64,000 bases of DNA from Faecalimonas umbilicata (GCF_004346095.1 NZ_SLZV01000016.1:1-64000); one strand, 5' to 3'. Counted from the first letter of the stretch, positions 1 to 7,981 are shown. Numbers and translations: made by a program. The notes: generated by a model not told the origin, from the sequence alone.

Positions 1-12
1 TATCATACTCAT
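1..12 (-). CDS. Start of a minus-strand gene, cut by the window edge
   Basis: Only four codons are visible (ATG at 12-10, reading Met-Ser-Met-Ile). The start is supported by a strong minus-strand ribosome binding site, AAGGAGG, at about 21-27, followed by a usual spacing. The rest of the gene lies outside the window, so no function can be given. Its leader contains a terminator-like hairpin (43-80). Confidence 0.5.
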
Positions 13-42
13 AACCTTTTCCTCCTTTTTGTGCAAACTGCA

Positions 43-80
43 TAAAAAAAGCAACCTGAACTTTTATTAGTTCAAGTTGC
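43..80 (-). terminator. Terminator-like hairpin in the leader of the minus-strand gene at 12
   Basis: Arms 51-61 and 70-80 pair over 11 bp on the minus strand (one G-U) with an 8-nt loop. A run of seven T follows on the minus strand at about 44-50. The element ends about 30 nt before the start codon at position 12. No plausible minus-strand gene lies immediately upstream, so it may be an attenuator rather than the end of another operon. Confidence 0.55.
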
Positions 81-259
81 AATCGTAACCCGCCAATATA
101 ATACGAAATAAAAAGCAAGCTTAAATTAGAAAAAAAGCAAAATATTGGCAAAATTTACAAATGCAAAACCTCCGGAAGCTGCATAGTTTTTTACGGAACA
201 GGGATAATAAGAATGTAACTATTCACGAGTGAGCAGCAAATTGCAGGAGGAAATTTAAA

Positions 260-484
260 ATGGCAAAGAATGCGAAAACAACAAACAAAGCCAAAAACAG
301 TGAATCTTATTCATCTTATTCTGATGGATATTCCGGAAACAGCAGTAAAGCTTCAGATCGAATGACATCAAAAAATAGCAACAAGACATCGGATCGCATG
401 ACATCAAAAAACAGCAGCAAAGCATCTAACAAAAATAAGAATTCAGAGAGCAACGAAAATTCTTACGGAAATTGCGATTACTAA
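260..484 (+). CDS. Small Ser/Asn/Lys-rich low-complexity protein, function unknown
   Basis: The 74-aa product is almost entirely Ser, Asn, Lys, Thr and Gly, with no hydrophobic core, signal peptide or membrane segment. It contains a tandem duplication of the unit SDRMTSKNS about residues 33-54 and ends in an Asn/Gly/Tyr-rich tail with a single Cys. The start is supported by AGGAGG at about 246-251. A hairpin terminator follows at 557-598, so it is a monocistronic unit. Codon use is consistent with real coding. I do not recognise the family; a spore-associated or nucleic-acid-binding small protein would fit the composition, but that is a guess. Confidence 0.6.
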   Translation: MAKNAKTTNKAKNSESYSSYSDGYSGNSSKASDRMTSKNSNKTSDRMTSKNSSKASNKNKNSESNENSYGNCDY

Positions 485-556
485 TCAGCAGAAACGAGCC
501 AGTGCTGTAATACTTCAAATGTCTTAAATAGGAATACTTTTAAAAGAATCTGACAG

Positions 557-598
557 AAAGCCTTTGGTAGTATGAAAATACCGCCGGAGGCTTTTTTA
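557..598 (+). terminator. Intrinsic terminator after the small repeat protein
   Basis: AAGCCTTTGG and CCGGAGGCTT arms (with G-U pairs, and an inner GTAT/ATAC stem around GAAA) are followed by TTTTTT at 592-597. Confidence 0.7.
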
Positions 599-675
599 TT
601 GATGCGAAAATAGTTGTGCATCCAGACAAGTTGCGGTATCATAAAAATGAAATACAGAACATCGGGAGGAAGAAG

Positions 676-1836
676 ATGGAGAAACTGGAACTGATTGCAC
701 CATGCCATTTTGGGCTGGAAGCAGTTTTAAAGAGAGAAATACAAGATTTAGGATATGAGATTATAAATGTAGAAGATGGAAGAGTGACTTTTGCCGGGGA
801 TGCAAGTGCGATTTGCCGGGCGAATGTGTTTTTGCGGACTGCGGAGAGAGTGCTGCTGAAGGTTGGAAGTTTCAAAGCAGTGACGTTTGATGAATTGTTC
901 GAGCGGACCAAGGAGATCCCGTGGGAGAAATATATTCCGGAGGATGGAAAATTTTGGGTGGCCAAGGCCGCTTCTGTAAAGAGTAAATTGTTCAGTCCTT
1001 CAGATATTCAGTCTATCATGAAAAAGGCGATGGTTAACCGGATGAAGCAGCATTACCATATTGACTGGTTCGAAGAGAATGGTGCTTCTTATCCGGTGAG
1101 GGTATTTTTAATGAAAGATATCGTGACGGTAGGAATCGACACTTCGGGAGTTTCTCTTCATAAGAGAGGATATCGTCAGTTGTCCAGCAAAGCGCCGATT
1201 ACAGAGACATTGGCAGCAGCTTTGATTTTGTTGACACCATGGAAAAAAGACAGGATTTTTATAGATCCATTCTGTGGAAGTGGGACATTTCCAATTGAGG
1301 CGGCGATGATCGCTGCCAATATCGCGCCGGGGATGAATCGCTCTTTCACGGCGGAAGAGTGGACAAACTTGATTCCGCGAAAACTCTGGTACGAGGCAGT
1401 GGATGAGGCGAATAGCCTGATTGACGATGATATTGAAGTAGATATTCAGGGATATGATATTGATGGGGAAGTTGTAAAAGCGGCCAGAGAGAATGCGAGA
1501 GAAGCAGGCGTAGAGCATTTGATCCATTTTCAGGAGAGGGCAGTAAAGGATTTAAGACATCCAAAGAAGTATGGATTTATCATCACCAACCCTCCATATG
1601 GGGAGAGACTTGAGGAAAAGTCTGCACTTCCGGCGCTGTATAGAGAATTCGGTGAGAGCTTTAAGAAGCTGGACAGCTGGTCGGCATACATGATTACGAG
1701 TTATGAGGAAACGGAACGGTATTTTGGAAGGAAAGCAGACAAGAACCGAAAGATTTACAATGGAATGCTAAAGACGTACTTTTATCAATTCCTCGGTCCA
1801 AAGCCGCCGAGAAGGAAGAAATATCCGGAAATTTAG
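676..1836 (+). CDS. THUMP-domain class I SAM-dependent RNA methyltransferase (RlmL/YpsC family)
   Basis: Predicted N2-guanine methyltransferase of 23S rRNA, of the family that includes Bacillus YpsC and the N-terminal half of E. coli RlmL. The 386-aa protein has an N-terminal ferredoxin-like/THUMP region (about 1-160) and a Rossmann methyltransferase domain. Visible motifs are the SAM-binding DPFCGSGTF near residue 197 and the catalytic NPPYGER near residue 305. The ATG at 676 is chosen over the in-frame ATG at 616 because GGGAGGA lies at 664-670 and the protein then starts MEKLELIAP, as the family does. It is followed closely by the RdgB gene and is probably co-transcribed. The exact target base is not decided by sequence. 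Confidence 0.9.
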   Translation: MEKLELIAPCHFGLEAVLKREIQDLGYEIINVEDGRVTFAGDASAICRANVFLRTAERVLLKVGSFKAVTFDELFERTKEIPWEKYIPEDGKFWVAKAASVKSKLFSPSDIQSIMKKAMVNRMKQHYHIDWFEENGASYPVRVFLMKDIVTVGIDTSGVSLHKRGYRQLSSKAPITETLAAALILLTPWKKDRIFIDPFCGSGTFPIEAAMIAANIAPGMNRSFTAEEWTNLIPRKLWYEAVDEANSLIDDDIEVDIQGYDIDGEVVKAARENAREAGVEHLIHFQERAVKDLRHPKKYGFIITNPPYGERLEEKSALPALYREFGESFKKLDSWSAYMITSYEETERYFGRKADKNRKIYNGMLKTYFYQFLGPKPPRRKKYPEI

Positions 1837-1933
1837 ACAGAACATAAATAGAAAGTGAATGACAATGCAGGATATGGATGTGCAAAGAAAAGGATCTGTA
1901 TCCTGCTTGCAAAAAGGGACAGGGAGAAAGAAC

Positions 1934-2530
1934 ATGGAAAGAAAGATCATATTTGCGACAGGAAACCAAGATAAAATGAAAGAAATCCGGATGATTTTAG
2001 AGGATCTCGGAATTCCGGTCTCTTCAATGAAAGAGGCTGGGATTGACGTGGATATCGTAGAAGATGGAACCACATTTGAAGAAAATGCGATGATCAAGGC
2101 AGAAGCGATTGCAAAATTGACAGATGCGATCGTGCTGGCAGATGATTCGGGATTGGAAATTGATTATTTGAATAAAGAACCGGGTATCTATTCAGCGAGA
2201 TATGCAGGAACAGATACTTCTTATGAGATTAAAAATAATCTTTTGCTGCAGCGTTTGGAAGGAGTTCCGGATGAGAAGCGCACAGCAAGATTTGTCTGTG
2301 CAATCGCAGCAGTATTTCCAGATGGAAGCAAAGAGACTGTAAGAGGTACTATTGAGGGGCGGATCGGATATGAGATTGCCGGAGAACATGGATTTGGATA
2401 TGATCCGATTTTTTATCTTCCAGAATACGGATGTACAACTGCAGAACTGGACCCGGAAAAGAAGAATGAACTTAGCCACAGGGGAAAGGCACTCCGCTTG
2501 ATGAGAGAGATTATCGAACAAAAAATGTAG
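1934..2530 (+). CDS. rdgB: XTP/dITP diphosphatase (RdgB/HAM1 family)
   Basis: Hydrolyses non-canonical purine nucleoside triphosphates (XTP, dITP) to the monophosphates and so cleans the nucleotide pool. The 198-aa product has the family fingerprints FATGNQDKMKE at the N-terminus, ADDSGLEID in the middle and HGFGYDPIF in the C-terminal third. Length matches the family. ATG 1934 is preferred to the upstream ATG at 1859, because AGGGAGAAAG precedes it and homology starts here. It sits between the RNA methyltransferase and the phosphoesterase on the same strand, likely one housekeeping transcription unit. Confidence 0.93.
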   Translation: MERKIIFATGNQDKMKEIRMILEDLGIPVSSMKEAGIDVDIVEDGTTFEENAMIKAEAIAKLTDAIVLADDSGLEIDYLNKEPGIYSARYAGTDTSYEIKNNLLLQRLEGVPDEKRTARFVCAIAAVFPDGSKETVRGTIEGRIGYEIAGEHGFGYDPIFYLPEYGCTTAELDPEKKNELSHRGKALRLMREIIEQKM

Positions 2531-2621
2531 CAGGAAGATTAGCATCCAAAGAAATAAAAGGTTCGTGTTCCGAAAAAAGGAAACGCTAAAATAATATTCA
2601 AAGAAAATGACAGGTGAAACA

Positions 2622-3101
2622 ATGAAGATACTGATCGTGAGCGATACGCATGGGAGACACCGGAATCTGGAGGAGGTTCTGGACAGAGAGGGACCGATTG
2701 ACATGCTGGTCCATCTTGGAGATGTAGAGGGGGGAGAAGACTACATCTGTGCACTGGCAGACTGTGAGACGCATATTATTGCGGGAAATAATGATTTCTT
2801 TTCAGATCTGAGCAGGGAGCAGGAGTTTTTTATAGGAAAGTATAGAGTGTTTATCACACATGGGCACTCTTACTATGTCTCTATGGGAACGAAAGAACTG
2901 AAAAAAGAGGCAAGAAGGCGTGGGGTAGATATTGTAATGTATGGACATACTCATGTGCCGCATCTGGAAGTAGATGGAAATCTTACTGTGCTCAATCCAG
3001 GAAGTCTTTCTTATCCAAGGCAGGCAGATCGCCGTGCAGGGTATATGATTATGGAAATAGATCACAATGGAAAAGCGCGTTTTGAGCAATGTTTTGTATA
3101 A
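2622..3101 (+). CDS. YfcE/MJ0936-type metallophosphoesterase
   Basis: Predicted di-metal phosphodiesterase of 159 aa. Calcineurin-like metal ligands are visible in order: SDTHG near residue 7, HLGD near 36, GNND near 60, THGH near 83, and YGHTH near 110. RdgB followed by this phosphoesterase is a common Firmicute arrangement. ATG 2622 is chosen because AGGTG lies just upstream at 2612-2616; an in-frame ATG at 2607 has no ribosome binding site. The physiological substrate is unknown; relatives cleave model phosphodiesters. No terminator is obvious before the tRNA promoter at 3145. Confidence 0.88.
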   Translation: MKILIVSDTHGRHRNLEEVLDREGPIDMLVHLGDVEGGEDYICALADCETHIIAGNNDFFSDLSREQEFFIGKYRVFITHGHSYYVSMGTKELKKEARRRGVDIVMYGHTHVPHLEVDGNLTVLNPGSLSYPRQADRRAGYMIMEIDHNGKARFEQCFV

Positions 3102-3144
3102 AGTGCCAAATGAATAAAAAAATAAAAAAAATTAGAAAAAAGTG

Positions 3145-3173
3145 TTGACTTTTGTTTGTTGCTATAATATAAT
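3145..3173 (+). promoter_or_regulatory. Promoter of the tRNA operon
   Basis: TTGACT at 3145-3150 and TATAAT at 3168-3173 are separated by exactly 17 bp. Transcription would begin about 3180, some 45 nt before tRNA-Pro. Confidence 0.8.
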
Positions 3174-3224
3174 AACTCTTGTCTTAAGGACAGAGACAAA
3201 AACAAAAACACAAAATAGCAACTA

Positions 3225-3299
3225 CGGGGTGTGGCTCAGCTTGGCTAGAGCGCCTGGTTTGGGACCAGGAGGTCGCAGGTTCGAATCCTGTCACCCCGA
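3225..3299 (+). tRNA. tRNA-Pro (TGG)
   Basis: Acceptor CGGGGTG (3225-3231) pairs with CACCCCG (3292-3298). The anticodon stem CCTGG/CCAGG encloses TTTGGGA, giving anticodon TGG at 3260-3262. T-loop TTCGAAT is present. CCA is not encoded. Confidence 0.97.
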
Positions 3300-3303
3300 C
3301 TCC

Positions 3304-3374
3304 GCGGGTGTAGTTCAATGGTAGAACACTAGCCTTCCAAGCTAGATACGTGGGTTCGATTCCCATCACCCGCT
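3304..3374 (+). tRNA. tRNA-Gly (TCC)
   Basis: Acceptor GCGGGTG pairs with CACCCGC. Anticodon stem CTAGC/GCTAG encloses CTTCCAA, anticodon TCC. T-loop TTCGATT. It lies 4 nt after tRNA-Pro. CCA is not encoded. Confidence 0.97.
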
Positions 3375-3414
3375 TTCCTAGAGCCTTAGCTGTTAGGAAG
3401 AAAAAATAGAATGC

Positions 3415-3488
<74 letters not shown>

Positions 3489-3493
3489 CTTAT

Positions 3494-3568
3494 GGTGGGT
3501 ATGGTGCAGTTGGTTAGCGCGCCAGATTGTGGTTCTGGATATCGTGGGTTCGAGTCCCACTATCCACC
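3494..3568 (+). tRNA. tRNA-His (GTG)
   Basis: Acceptor GTGGGTA (3495-3501) pairs with TATCCAC (3561-3567). G at 3494 is the encoded G-1 that faces C73 at 3568, a hallmark of tRNA-His. Anticodon loop TTGTGGT gives GTG. Confidence 0.96.
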
Positions 3569-3601
3569 CTTATTTTTTGCCTATTTTTAGGCGATGCATG
3601 A

Positions 3602-3673
3602 TGGGCTATCGCCAAGCGGTAAGGCACAGGACTTTGACTCCTGCATTCGTTGGTTCGAATCCAACTAGCCCAG
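3602..3673 (+). tRNA. tRNA-Gln (TTG)
   Basis: Acceptor TGGGCTA pairs with TAGCCCA. Anticodon stem CAGGA/TCCTG encloses CTTTGAC, anticodon TTG. T-loop TTCGAAT. Confidence 0.96.
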
Positions 3674-3690
3674 TTGAAGTTTTATATTAT

Positions 3691-3763
3691 GGAGCATTAG
3701 CTCAGTCGGTAGAGCACTTGACTTTTAATCAAGTTGTCCGGGGTTCGAATCCCCGATGCTTCA
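3691..3763 (+). tRNA. tRNA-Lys (TTT)
   Basis: Acceptor GGAGCAT pairs with ATGCTTC (one G-U). Anticodon stem CTTGA/TCAAG encloses CTTTTAA, anticodon TTT. Confidence 0.97.
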
Positions 3764-3765
3764 CT

Positions 3766-3787
3766 AGAACAAGCCTAGGCTTGTTCT
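3766..3787 (+). repeat. Perfect 22-bp palindrome between tRNA-Lys and tRNA-Leu
   Basis: The spacer is a perfect inverted repeat, a 9-bp stem (AGAACAAGC/GCTTGTTCT) closed by CTAG and followed by TTATTT. It could be an RNA-processing hairpin or a weak internal terminator that lowers tRNA-Leu relative to the upstream tRNAs. Confidence 0.7.
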
Positions 3788-3795
3788 TTATTTAT

Positions 3796-3875
3796 GCGGA
3801 TGTGGCGGAACTGGCAGACGCGCTAGACTTAGGATCTAGTGGGAGACCGTGCAGGTTCGATTCCTGTCATCCGCA
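3796..3875 (+). tRNA. tRNA-Leu (TAG)
   Basis: Class II tRNA of 80 nt with a variable arm. Acceptor GCGGATG (3796-3802) pairs with CATCCGC (3868-3874). Anticodon stem CTAGA/TCTAG encloses CTTAGGA, anticodon TAG. Confidence 0.97.
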
Positions 3876-3881
3876 GCCTAA

Positions 3882-3928
3882 AAAGCACTTGAAAGCTGAT
3901 TTTTATTAAGCTTTCAAGTGCTTTTTTT
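3882..3928 (+). terminator. Terminator of the tRNA operon, bidirectional
   Basis: A long perfect stem (AGCACTTGAAAGCT with AGCTTTCAAGTGCT at 3909-3922) is followed by seven T. In the other direction it is followed by five T, so it can also end the minus-strand LacI-family gene that stops at 4038. Confidence 0.85.
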
Positions 3929-4037
3929 ATTCTAGGATGTATTGCGTGTTGCATTGTGTGTTGCATACGAATCTTGTAAAATAGAAATATCTATGATTTT
4001 AGAGCTATTTATTCACGAAGAGCAAGAGGAGATTGTC

Positions 4038-5027
4038 TCAAATTTTGCTTGTGGAATTTCGTTCGATCAATTGTGCGTGTAGTAAAATTGTTCCGATGGA
4101 TACATTGTTTAAAATGCTGTCCAACGCATAGTATCCGCATTTGCCGAGTTCTGCTCTATCTTGCCGAATTGTAGTGAGCGGCGGTGAGGTGTAGGCACAC
4201 ATTGGGAGATCGTCAAAACCAATAATACTGATGTCCCGAGGAATGTGGTAGCCTAGTTGCTGACACTGTACCATAATTGCGTTGGCAATCAGGTCGTGGC
4301 TACAGATGATTGCAGTCATTCCCATTTGAAGAAGACGAGATAGGTGTTTTTCTACACATTGTGTAATGTAGTAGGAAGAACCTGCATAAGTCGGCTCTGT
4401 GTGCAGATCGTTCTGCTTCATTGCCTGGAAGAAAGCCTTATGTCGGACTTGCATGATGTGAGAGCCAAGGGCACTGCTTAAGTATCCTATTTTTTTGTGT
4501 CCCAATTTCTTTAAATGTGAGACGGCAAGAGTCATTCCTTCGTTGTTATCAATCCCAATGGAAGCGATGAATGGGTTGGCGGAAATATAGTTGTCATAGA
4601 GTACAGTTGGTGTGTGGCTTGTTTTGAAATCTTTCATCCACGGATCGGTAAGGGAGAAGCCGAGTACAAAGGCTCCGATATAGTCGTTCTGGAGCATGAA
4701 GACGTCGTAAGGCGTCTTTTTTTGTGTCTGTTCATCTATGTGGATGACATCTACAATATATCCTGCAGGTTCTGCCATTTGTCGGAAGCCGATAATGAAA
4801 TCATAACCGAACTGGTGTGGTTCTTCGTATTCCATATTTTCTATGATGATGCAGAATTTCTTCGCGTGACTTCTTTGACGCCGGAGTTTAGAGTATCCCA
4901 TCTCGACGGCGGTATCCAAAATTGTTTTTCGTAAAGTTTCGCTAATATCTGGGGCGTTATTAATCGCTTTGGAAACGGTTCCTTTGGAAACCCCCAGTTT
5001 ATCAGCGATATCTTGTATTGTAGCCAT
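4038..5027 (-). CDS. LacI-family transcriptional regulator, probable maltodextrin regulator
   Basis: A 329-aa repressor-type protein with an N-terminal LacI helix-turn-helix (residues about 1-50: IQDIADKLGVSKGTVSKAIN) and a periplasmic-binding-like effector domain ending with the IGFDDLPM/TTIRQD signatures. The ATG at 5027 is used; upstream in-frame TTG at 5042 is less likely, and GAAAGG lies just before 5027. The gene is transcribed away from the maltodextrin operon at 5346, the usual arrangement for a local sugar-responsive repressor of the MalR type. The effector is not known; maltose or a maltodextrin is inferred from the neighbours only. The gene has its own promoter at 5086-5114. Confidence 0.9.
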   Translation of the reverse strand: MATIQDIADKLGVSKGTVSKAINNAPDISETLRKTILDTAVEMGYSKLRRQRSHAKKFCIIIENMEYEEPHQFGYDFIIGFRQMAEPAGYIVDVIHIDEQTQKKTPYDVFMLQNDYIGAFVLGFSLTDPWMKDFKTSHTPTVLYDNYISANPFIASIGIDNNEGMTLAVSHLKKLGHKKIGYLSSALGSHIMQVRHKAFFQAMKQNDLHTEPTYAGSSYYITQCVEKHLSRLLQMGMTAIICSHDLIANAIMVQCQQLGYHIPRDISIIGFDDLPMCAYTSPPLTTIRQDRAELGKCGYYALDSILNNVSIGTILLHAQLIERNSTSKI

Positions 5028-5085
5028 ATATTTGCCTTTCAAATTTTATTTTGCTTTTCTAGTTTTTGATGATAAAGATAAATTT

Positions 5086-5114
5086 ATTATATCGAATTTG
5101 AGTAAAAAAAGCAA
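5086..5114 (-). promoter_or_regulatory. Promoter of the LacI-family gene
   Basis: On the minus strand TTGCTT (5114-5109) and TATAAT (5091-5086) are separated by 17 bp, about 60 nt before the start codon. Confidence 0.6.
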
Positions 5115-5117
5115 TTA

Positions 5118-5140
5118 TTTCGGAGAGATTAGTTTCGAAA
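5118..5140. promoter_or_regulatory. Possible LacI-family operator near the regulator promoter
   Basis: TTTCG at 5118-5122 and the palindrome TTTCGAAA at 5133-5140 repeat the CGAAA half-site seen at 5295-5323. They lie just upstream of the -35 of the regulator gene, so they could mediate autoregulation or looping. Confidence 0.35.
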
Positions 5141-5257
5141 AATAATCGTCAGTATGGATGTTGGAAGAAGAAAAGGGGGAAATGAAGGGAATTAAGATCA
5201 AAATGCACAAAAACAATATTAAAAAACTGTAAAAAATAGAGAAAATAAGACATGATA

Positions 5258-5286
5258 TTGACGTTTTTGGATAGTTAGGTTATATT
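5258..5286 (+). promoter_or_regulatory. Promoter of the maltodextrin/glycogen operon
   Basis: TTGACG at 5258-5263 and TATATT at 5281-5286 with a 17-bp spacer, about 60 nt before the binding-protein start. Confidence 0.75.
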
Positions 5287-5294
5287 ACAAGTAA

Positions 5295-5323
5295 CGAAAC
5301 AATACGAAACAAATAATCGAAAT
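5295..5323 (+). promoter_or_regulatory. Candidate operator repeats at the operon start site
   Basis: CGAAAC at 5295-5300 and 5305-5310 (10 bp apart, one helical turn) and CGAAAT at 5318-5323 lie at the predicted transcription start. A repressor bound here would block initiation. The match to the TTTCG/TTTCGAAA elements at 5118-5140 supports a shared regulator. Confidence 0.4.
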
Positions 5324-5345
5324 AGGGTTAAAAGGAGAATGTAAC

Positions 5346-6587
5346 ATGAAGAAGCGAGGAGTGGCGCTAGTTATGGCGGCAGTGGTCGCAGCGATGGGAA
5401 TCAGCGGCTGTGGAGGAAAGGCTAAAAAGGATAGTGAGACGGGAAAAGCCGAGAAGATACGTCTGATGGTCTGGTCTCCGTCCGAAGATCAATCAAAGGA
5501 CAGTGGAGAATGGCTGCAGACTACTTGTGAGGATTTTGCAAAGCTGCATCCCGAGTGGGATATTACATTTGTCTACGGAGTCGCAGATGAGGCGACAGCA
5601 GCAACTCAGGTGGCACAGGATCCGGAGGCAAGTGCAGATGTATTTATGTATGCGAACGATACATTGACGACGATGACGGATGCAAATGCATTGGCGAAAT
5701 TGGGTGGAAAGTACCGCGAGGAGATTGAGAAGACGAATTCAGAAGAAGTATTATCATCCCTTGTAAAAGATAGTGAACTTTACGGAGTACCGTTTACGAC
5801 AAATACATGGTTTATGTATTACGATAAGAGTGTTTTTTCTGAGGAGGATATCAAGAACTTAGATACAATGCTTAAAAAGGGTGCAGTTGCATTTCCGCTG
5901 ACAAACTCCTGGTATACGCCGGCATTTTATATTGGAAATGGATGTACTTTGTTTGGTGACGGAACGGATGAGTCAAAAGGAGTAGACTTCTCCGGGAAGA
6001 AAGCGGTCAGTGTGACAGATTATCTGGTAGATCTCGCAGCGAATCCGAACTTTAAGATCGATGCGGACGGATCGGGTCTTGCAGGACTCAGAGATGGAAG
6101 CATCTCTGCAATCTTCTCCGATTCCTGGGATGCAAATGCAGTCGAGGAAGCGCTTGGCGAAAATATGGGAGCAGCGGCACTGCCTTCGTTCACACTGAAT
6201 GGGGAGCAAAAGCAGATGATGTCCTATGCCGGCTCGAAGGCAGTCGGAGTCAATCCGTACAGCAAAAATATGGTGGCGGCGGTAGAACTTGCGGTATACC
6301 TTGGATCAGCCGAAGCCCAGATGACGCATTATGAGTTGAGAAACGTAATTCCGTGTAACACAGAACTGCTTGCAGATGAAAAGGTTGCAAATGATCCGCT
6401 TGTGTCGGCACAGAATGATACATTTAATAAGACTTCCATTTTGCAGCCTTTTGTGGCGAAGATGAACAACTGCTGGGTACCCGTAGAAAACATGGGGAAA
6501 GGAATCCGTAATGGAAGTGTGACGCATGAAAATGCTGCCGAGCAGACAGAGGCGATGAATGAAGCGATGAACAGTGACGGAATTTAG
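5346..6587 (+). CDS. malE: Maltodextrin-type ABC transporter solute-binding lipoprotein
   Basis: Extracellular sugar-binding lipoprotein of 413 aa. A signal peptide ends in the lipobox ISGC, so Cys22 would be lipidated and anchored to the membrane. The body is a family-1 extracellular solute-binding protein (start LMVWSPSEDQ, ligand-cleft tryptophans such as NSWYTP). AAAGGAG precedes ATG 5346. It begins an operon with two MalF/MalG-like permeases and cytoplasmic alpha-glucan enzymes, which points to maltose or maltodextrin as ligand; this is inference from context and similarity, and the oligosaccharide length preferred cannot be read. Confidence 0.88.
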   Translation: MKKRGVALVMAAVVAAMGISGCGGKAKKDSETGKAEKIRLMVWSPSEDQSKDSGEWLQTTCEDFAKLHPEWDITFVYGVADEATAATQVAQDPEASADVFMYANDTLTTMTDANALAKLGGKYREEIEKTNSEEVLSSLVKDSELYGVPFTTNTWFMYYDKSVFSEEDIKNLDTMLKKGAVAFPLTNSWYTPAFYIGNGCTLFGDGTDESKGVDFSGKKAVSVTDYLVDLAANPNFKIDADGSGLAGLRDGSISAIFSDSWDANAVEEALGENMGAAALPSFTLNGEQKQMMSYAGSKAVGVNPYSKNMVAAVELAVYLGSAEAQMTHYELRNVIPCNTELLADEKVANDPLVSAQNDTFNKTSILQPFVAKMNNCWVPVENMGKGIRNGSVTHENAAEQTEAMNEAMNSDGI

Positions 6588-6602
6588 ATGAGGTGAAGAG
6601 GG

Positions 6603-7979
6603 ATGTTGAAATTCAAAAAGAACGGAAATCAGTTTTCGACACCATACACATGCATGAGGGCAGTGAGAGAGGGAGGAATTGAGACGAAGCTGTCGATGCT
6701 GCTGATGGGATTCGGAAACTTTGTACACAAACAGAAAATCAAAGGATTGTTGTATCTGGCGGTGGAAGTGGCATACATTGTTTTTATGGCGATGAGTGGA
6801 GTTGGCTGCCTGAAGATGTTAGGTTCTCTCGGAAGTGCTCCGCAGAAGGAAGTGTGGGATGAGGCGAATCAGGTTTATCTGTACACGCAGGGAGACCAGT
6901 CGGTACTGATCCTGCTCTATGGGGTAGCAACAGTGCTCCTCACACTTGTGATGGTATGGGCATGGAGGGGCGCGCTTCGCAGTGCATTTCAGGCAGAGTG
7001 CCTTGACAAAGAAGGACGTCATGTGAATACATTTGCGGAAGATATGAAATCGCTGCTGCATGAGAATCTGCACAGACTTCTGATGACGCCTCCGATGATT
7101 TTTATCTTTGCGCTGACGATTTTGCCTTTGATCTTTATGATCTGTATGGCATTTACCAATTACAGCAGGATCGGGAACCATCTGATGCTGTTTGACTGGG
7201 TGGGACTCGAGAATTTTAAGACACTGTTTGATGCGAACAGTATTCTTGGAAGTACGTTCTGGTCCGTGCTTGGATGGACAATCGTGTGGGCATTTTTTGC
7301 CACGTTCAGCAATTACATTTTCGGTATGATCCTCGCGATTGTGATCAATCGGAAGGATACGAGGGCAAAGGGCTTCTGGAGATTTTGTTTTGTGCTCTCC
7401 TGTGCGGTGCCGATGTTCGTCTCCCTTCTGATCATGCGGACGATGCTTCAGCCAAACGGTGCGGTGAATGTCCTGCTAAGAAATCTAGGATGGATCGCAC
7501 AGGATGCGAGTCTTCCGTTTTTCACAGATCCTACATGGGCGAGAGTGACCGTCATTGTTGTAAATATCTGGGTAGGTGTTCCGTATACACTGCTTCAGCT
7601 TACCGGAGTACTTCAAAATATTCCTGGAGAACTTTATGAGGCGGCAAAAGTGGACGGGGCGAATGCGATTCAGACTTTTTTCAAGATCACGCTCCCGTAT
7701 ATGCTCTATGTGACGACACCGTATCTAATCGTGACCTTCACAGGAAATGTTAATAATTTTAATGTGATCTATCTGTTGTCCGGAGGGGATCCAGTCACCG
7801 ATCTGGCCGCAACGGCGGGCAAGACAGACTTGCTTGTAACATGGCTCTACAAGCTGACAATCGACAAGCAATATTACAATATTGGAGCAGTCATTGGTAT
7901 TCTGACATTTATCATTCTGGCGGTAGGAGCATTGCTTACTTACCGTAATAGTAAATCATACAAGGAAGGAGAATTTTAG
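6603..7979 (+). CDS. malF: Maltodextrin ABC transporter permease, MalF-like
   Basis: Integral membrane permease of 458 aa. After a basic cytoplasmic N-terminus there are two membrane segments (about 40-70 and 95-125), a linker, and a six-segment permease core. The EAA loop is EAAKVDGANAIQTFFKITLP, where the ATPase docks. The extended N-terminal part is as in MalF and makes it longer than typical sugar permeases. The ATG at 6603 follows GAGGTGAAGAGG. It lies 15 bp after the binding protein and 2 bp before the second permease. No ATPase gene is present in the operon. Confidence 0.88.
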   Translation: MLKFKKNGNQFSTPYTCMRAVREGGIETKLSMLLMGFGNFVHKQKIKGLLYLAVEVAYIVFMAMSGVGCLKMLGSLGSAPQKEVWDEANQVYLYTQGDQSVLILLYGVATVLLTLVMVWAWRGALRSAFQAECLDKEGRHVNTFAEDMKSLLHENLHRLLMTPPMIFIFALTILPLIFMICMAFTNYSRIGNHLMLFDWVGLENFKTLFDANSILGSTFWSVLGWTIVWAFFATFSNYIFGMILAIVINRKDTRAKGFWRFCFVLSCAVPMFVSLLIMRTMLQPNGAVNVLLRNLGWIAQDASLPFFTDPTWARVTVIVVNIWVGVPYTLLQLTGVLQNIPGELYEAAKVDGANAIQTFFKITLPYMLYVTTPYLIVTFTGNVNNFNVIYLLSGGDPVTDLAATAGKTDLLVTWLYKLTIDKQYYNIGAVIGILTFIILAVGALLTYRNSKSYKEGEF

Positions 7980-7981
7980 AG

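Noticed and set aside
3941-3964. Two 12-bp direct repeats (ATTGCGTGTTGC / ATTGTGTGTTGC) just after the tRNA terminator, considered as an attachment site
   Set aside because: There is no integrase, no tRNA 3' end copy and no second copy elsewhere in the window, so a chance tandem repeat is simpler.
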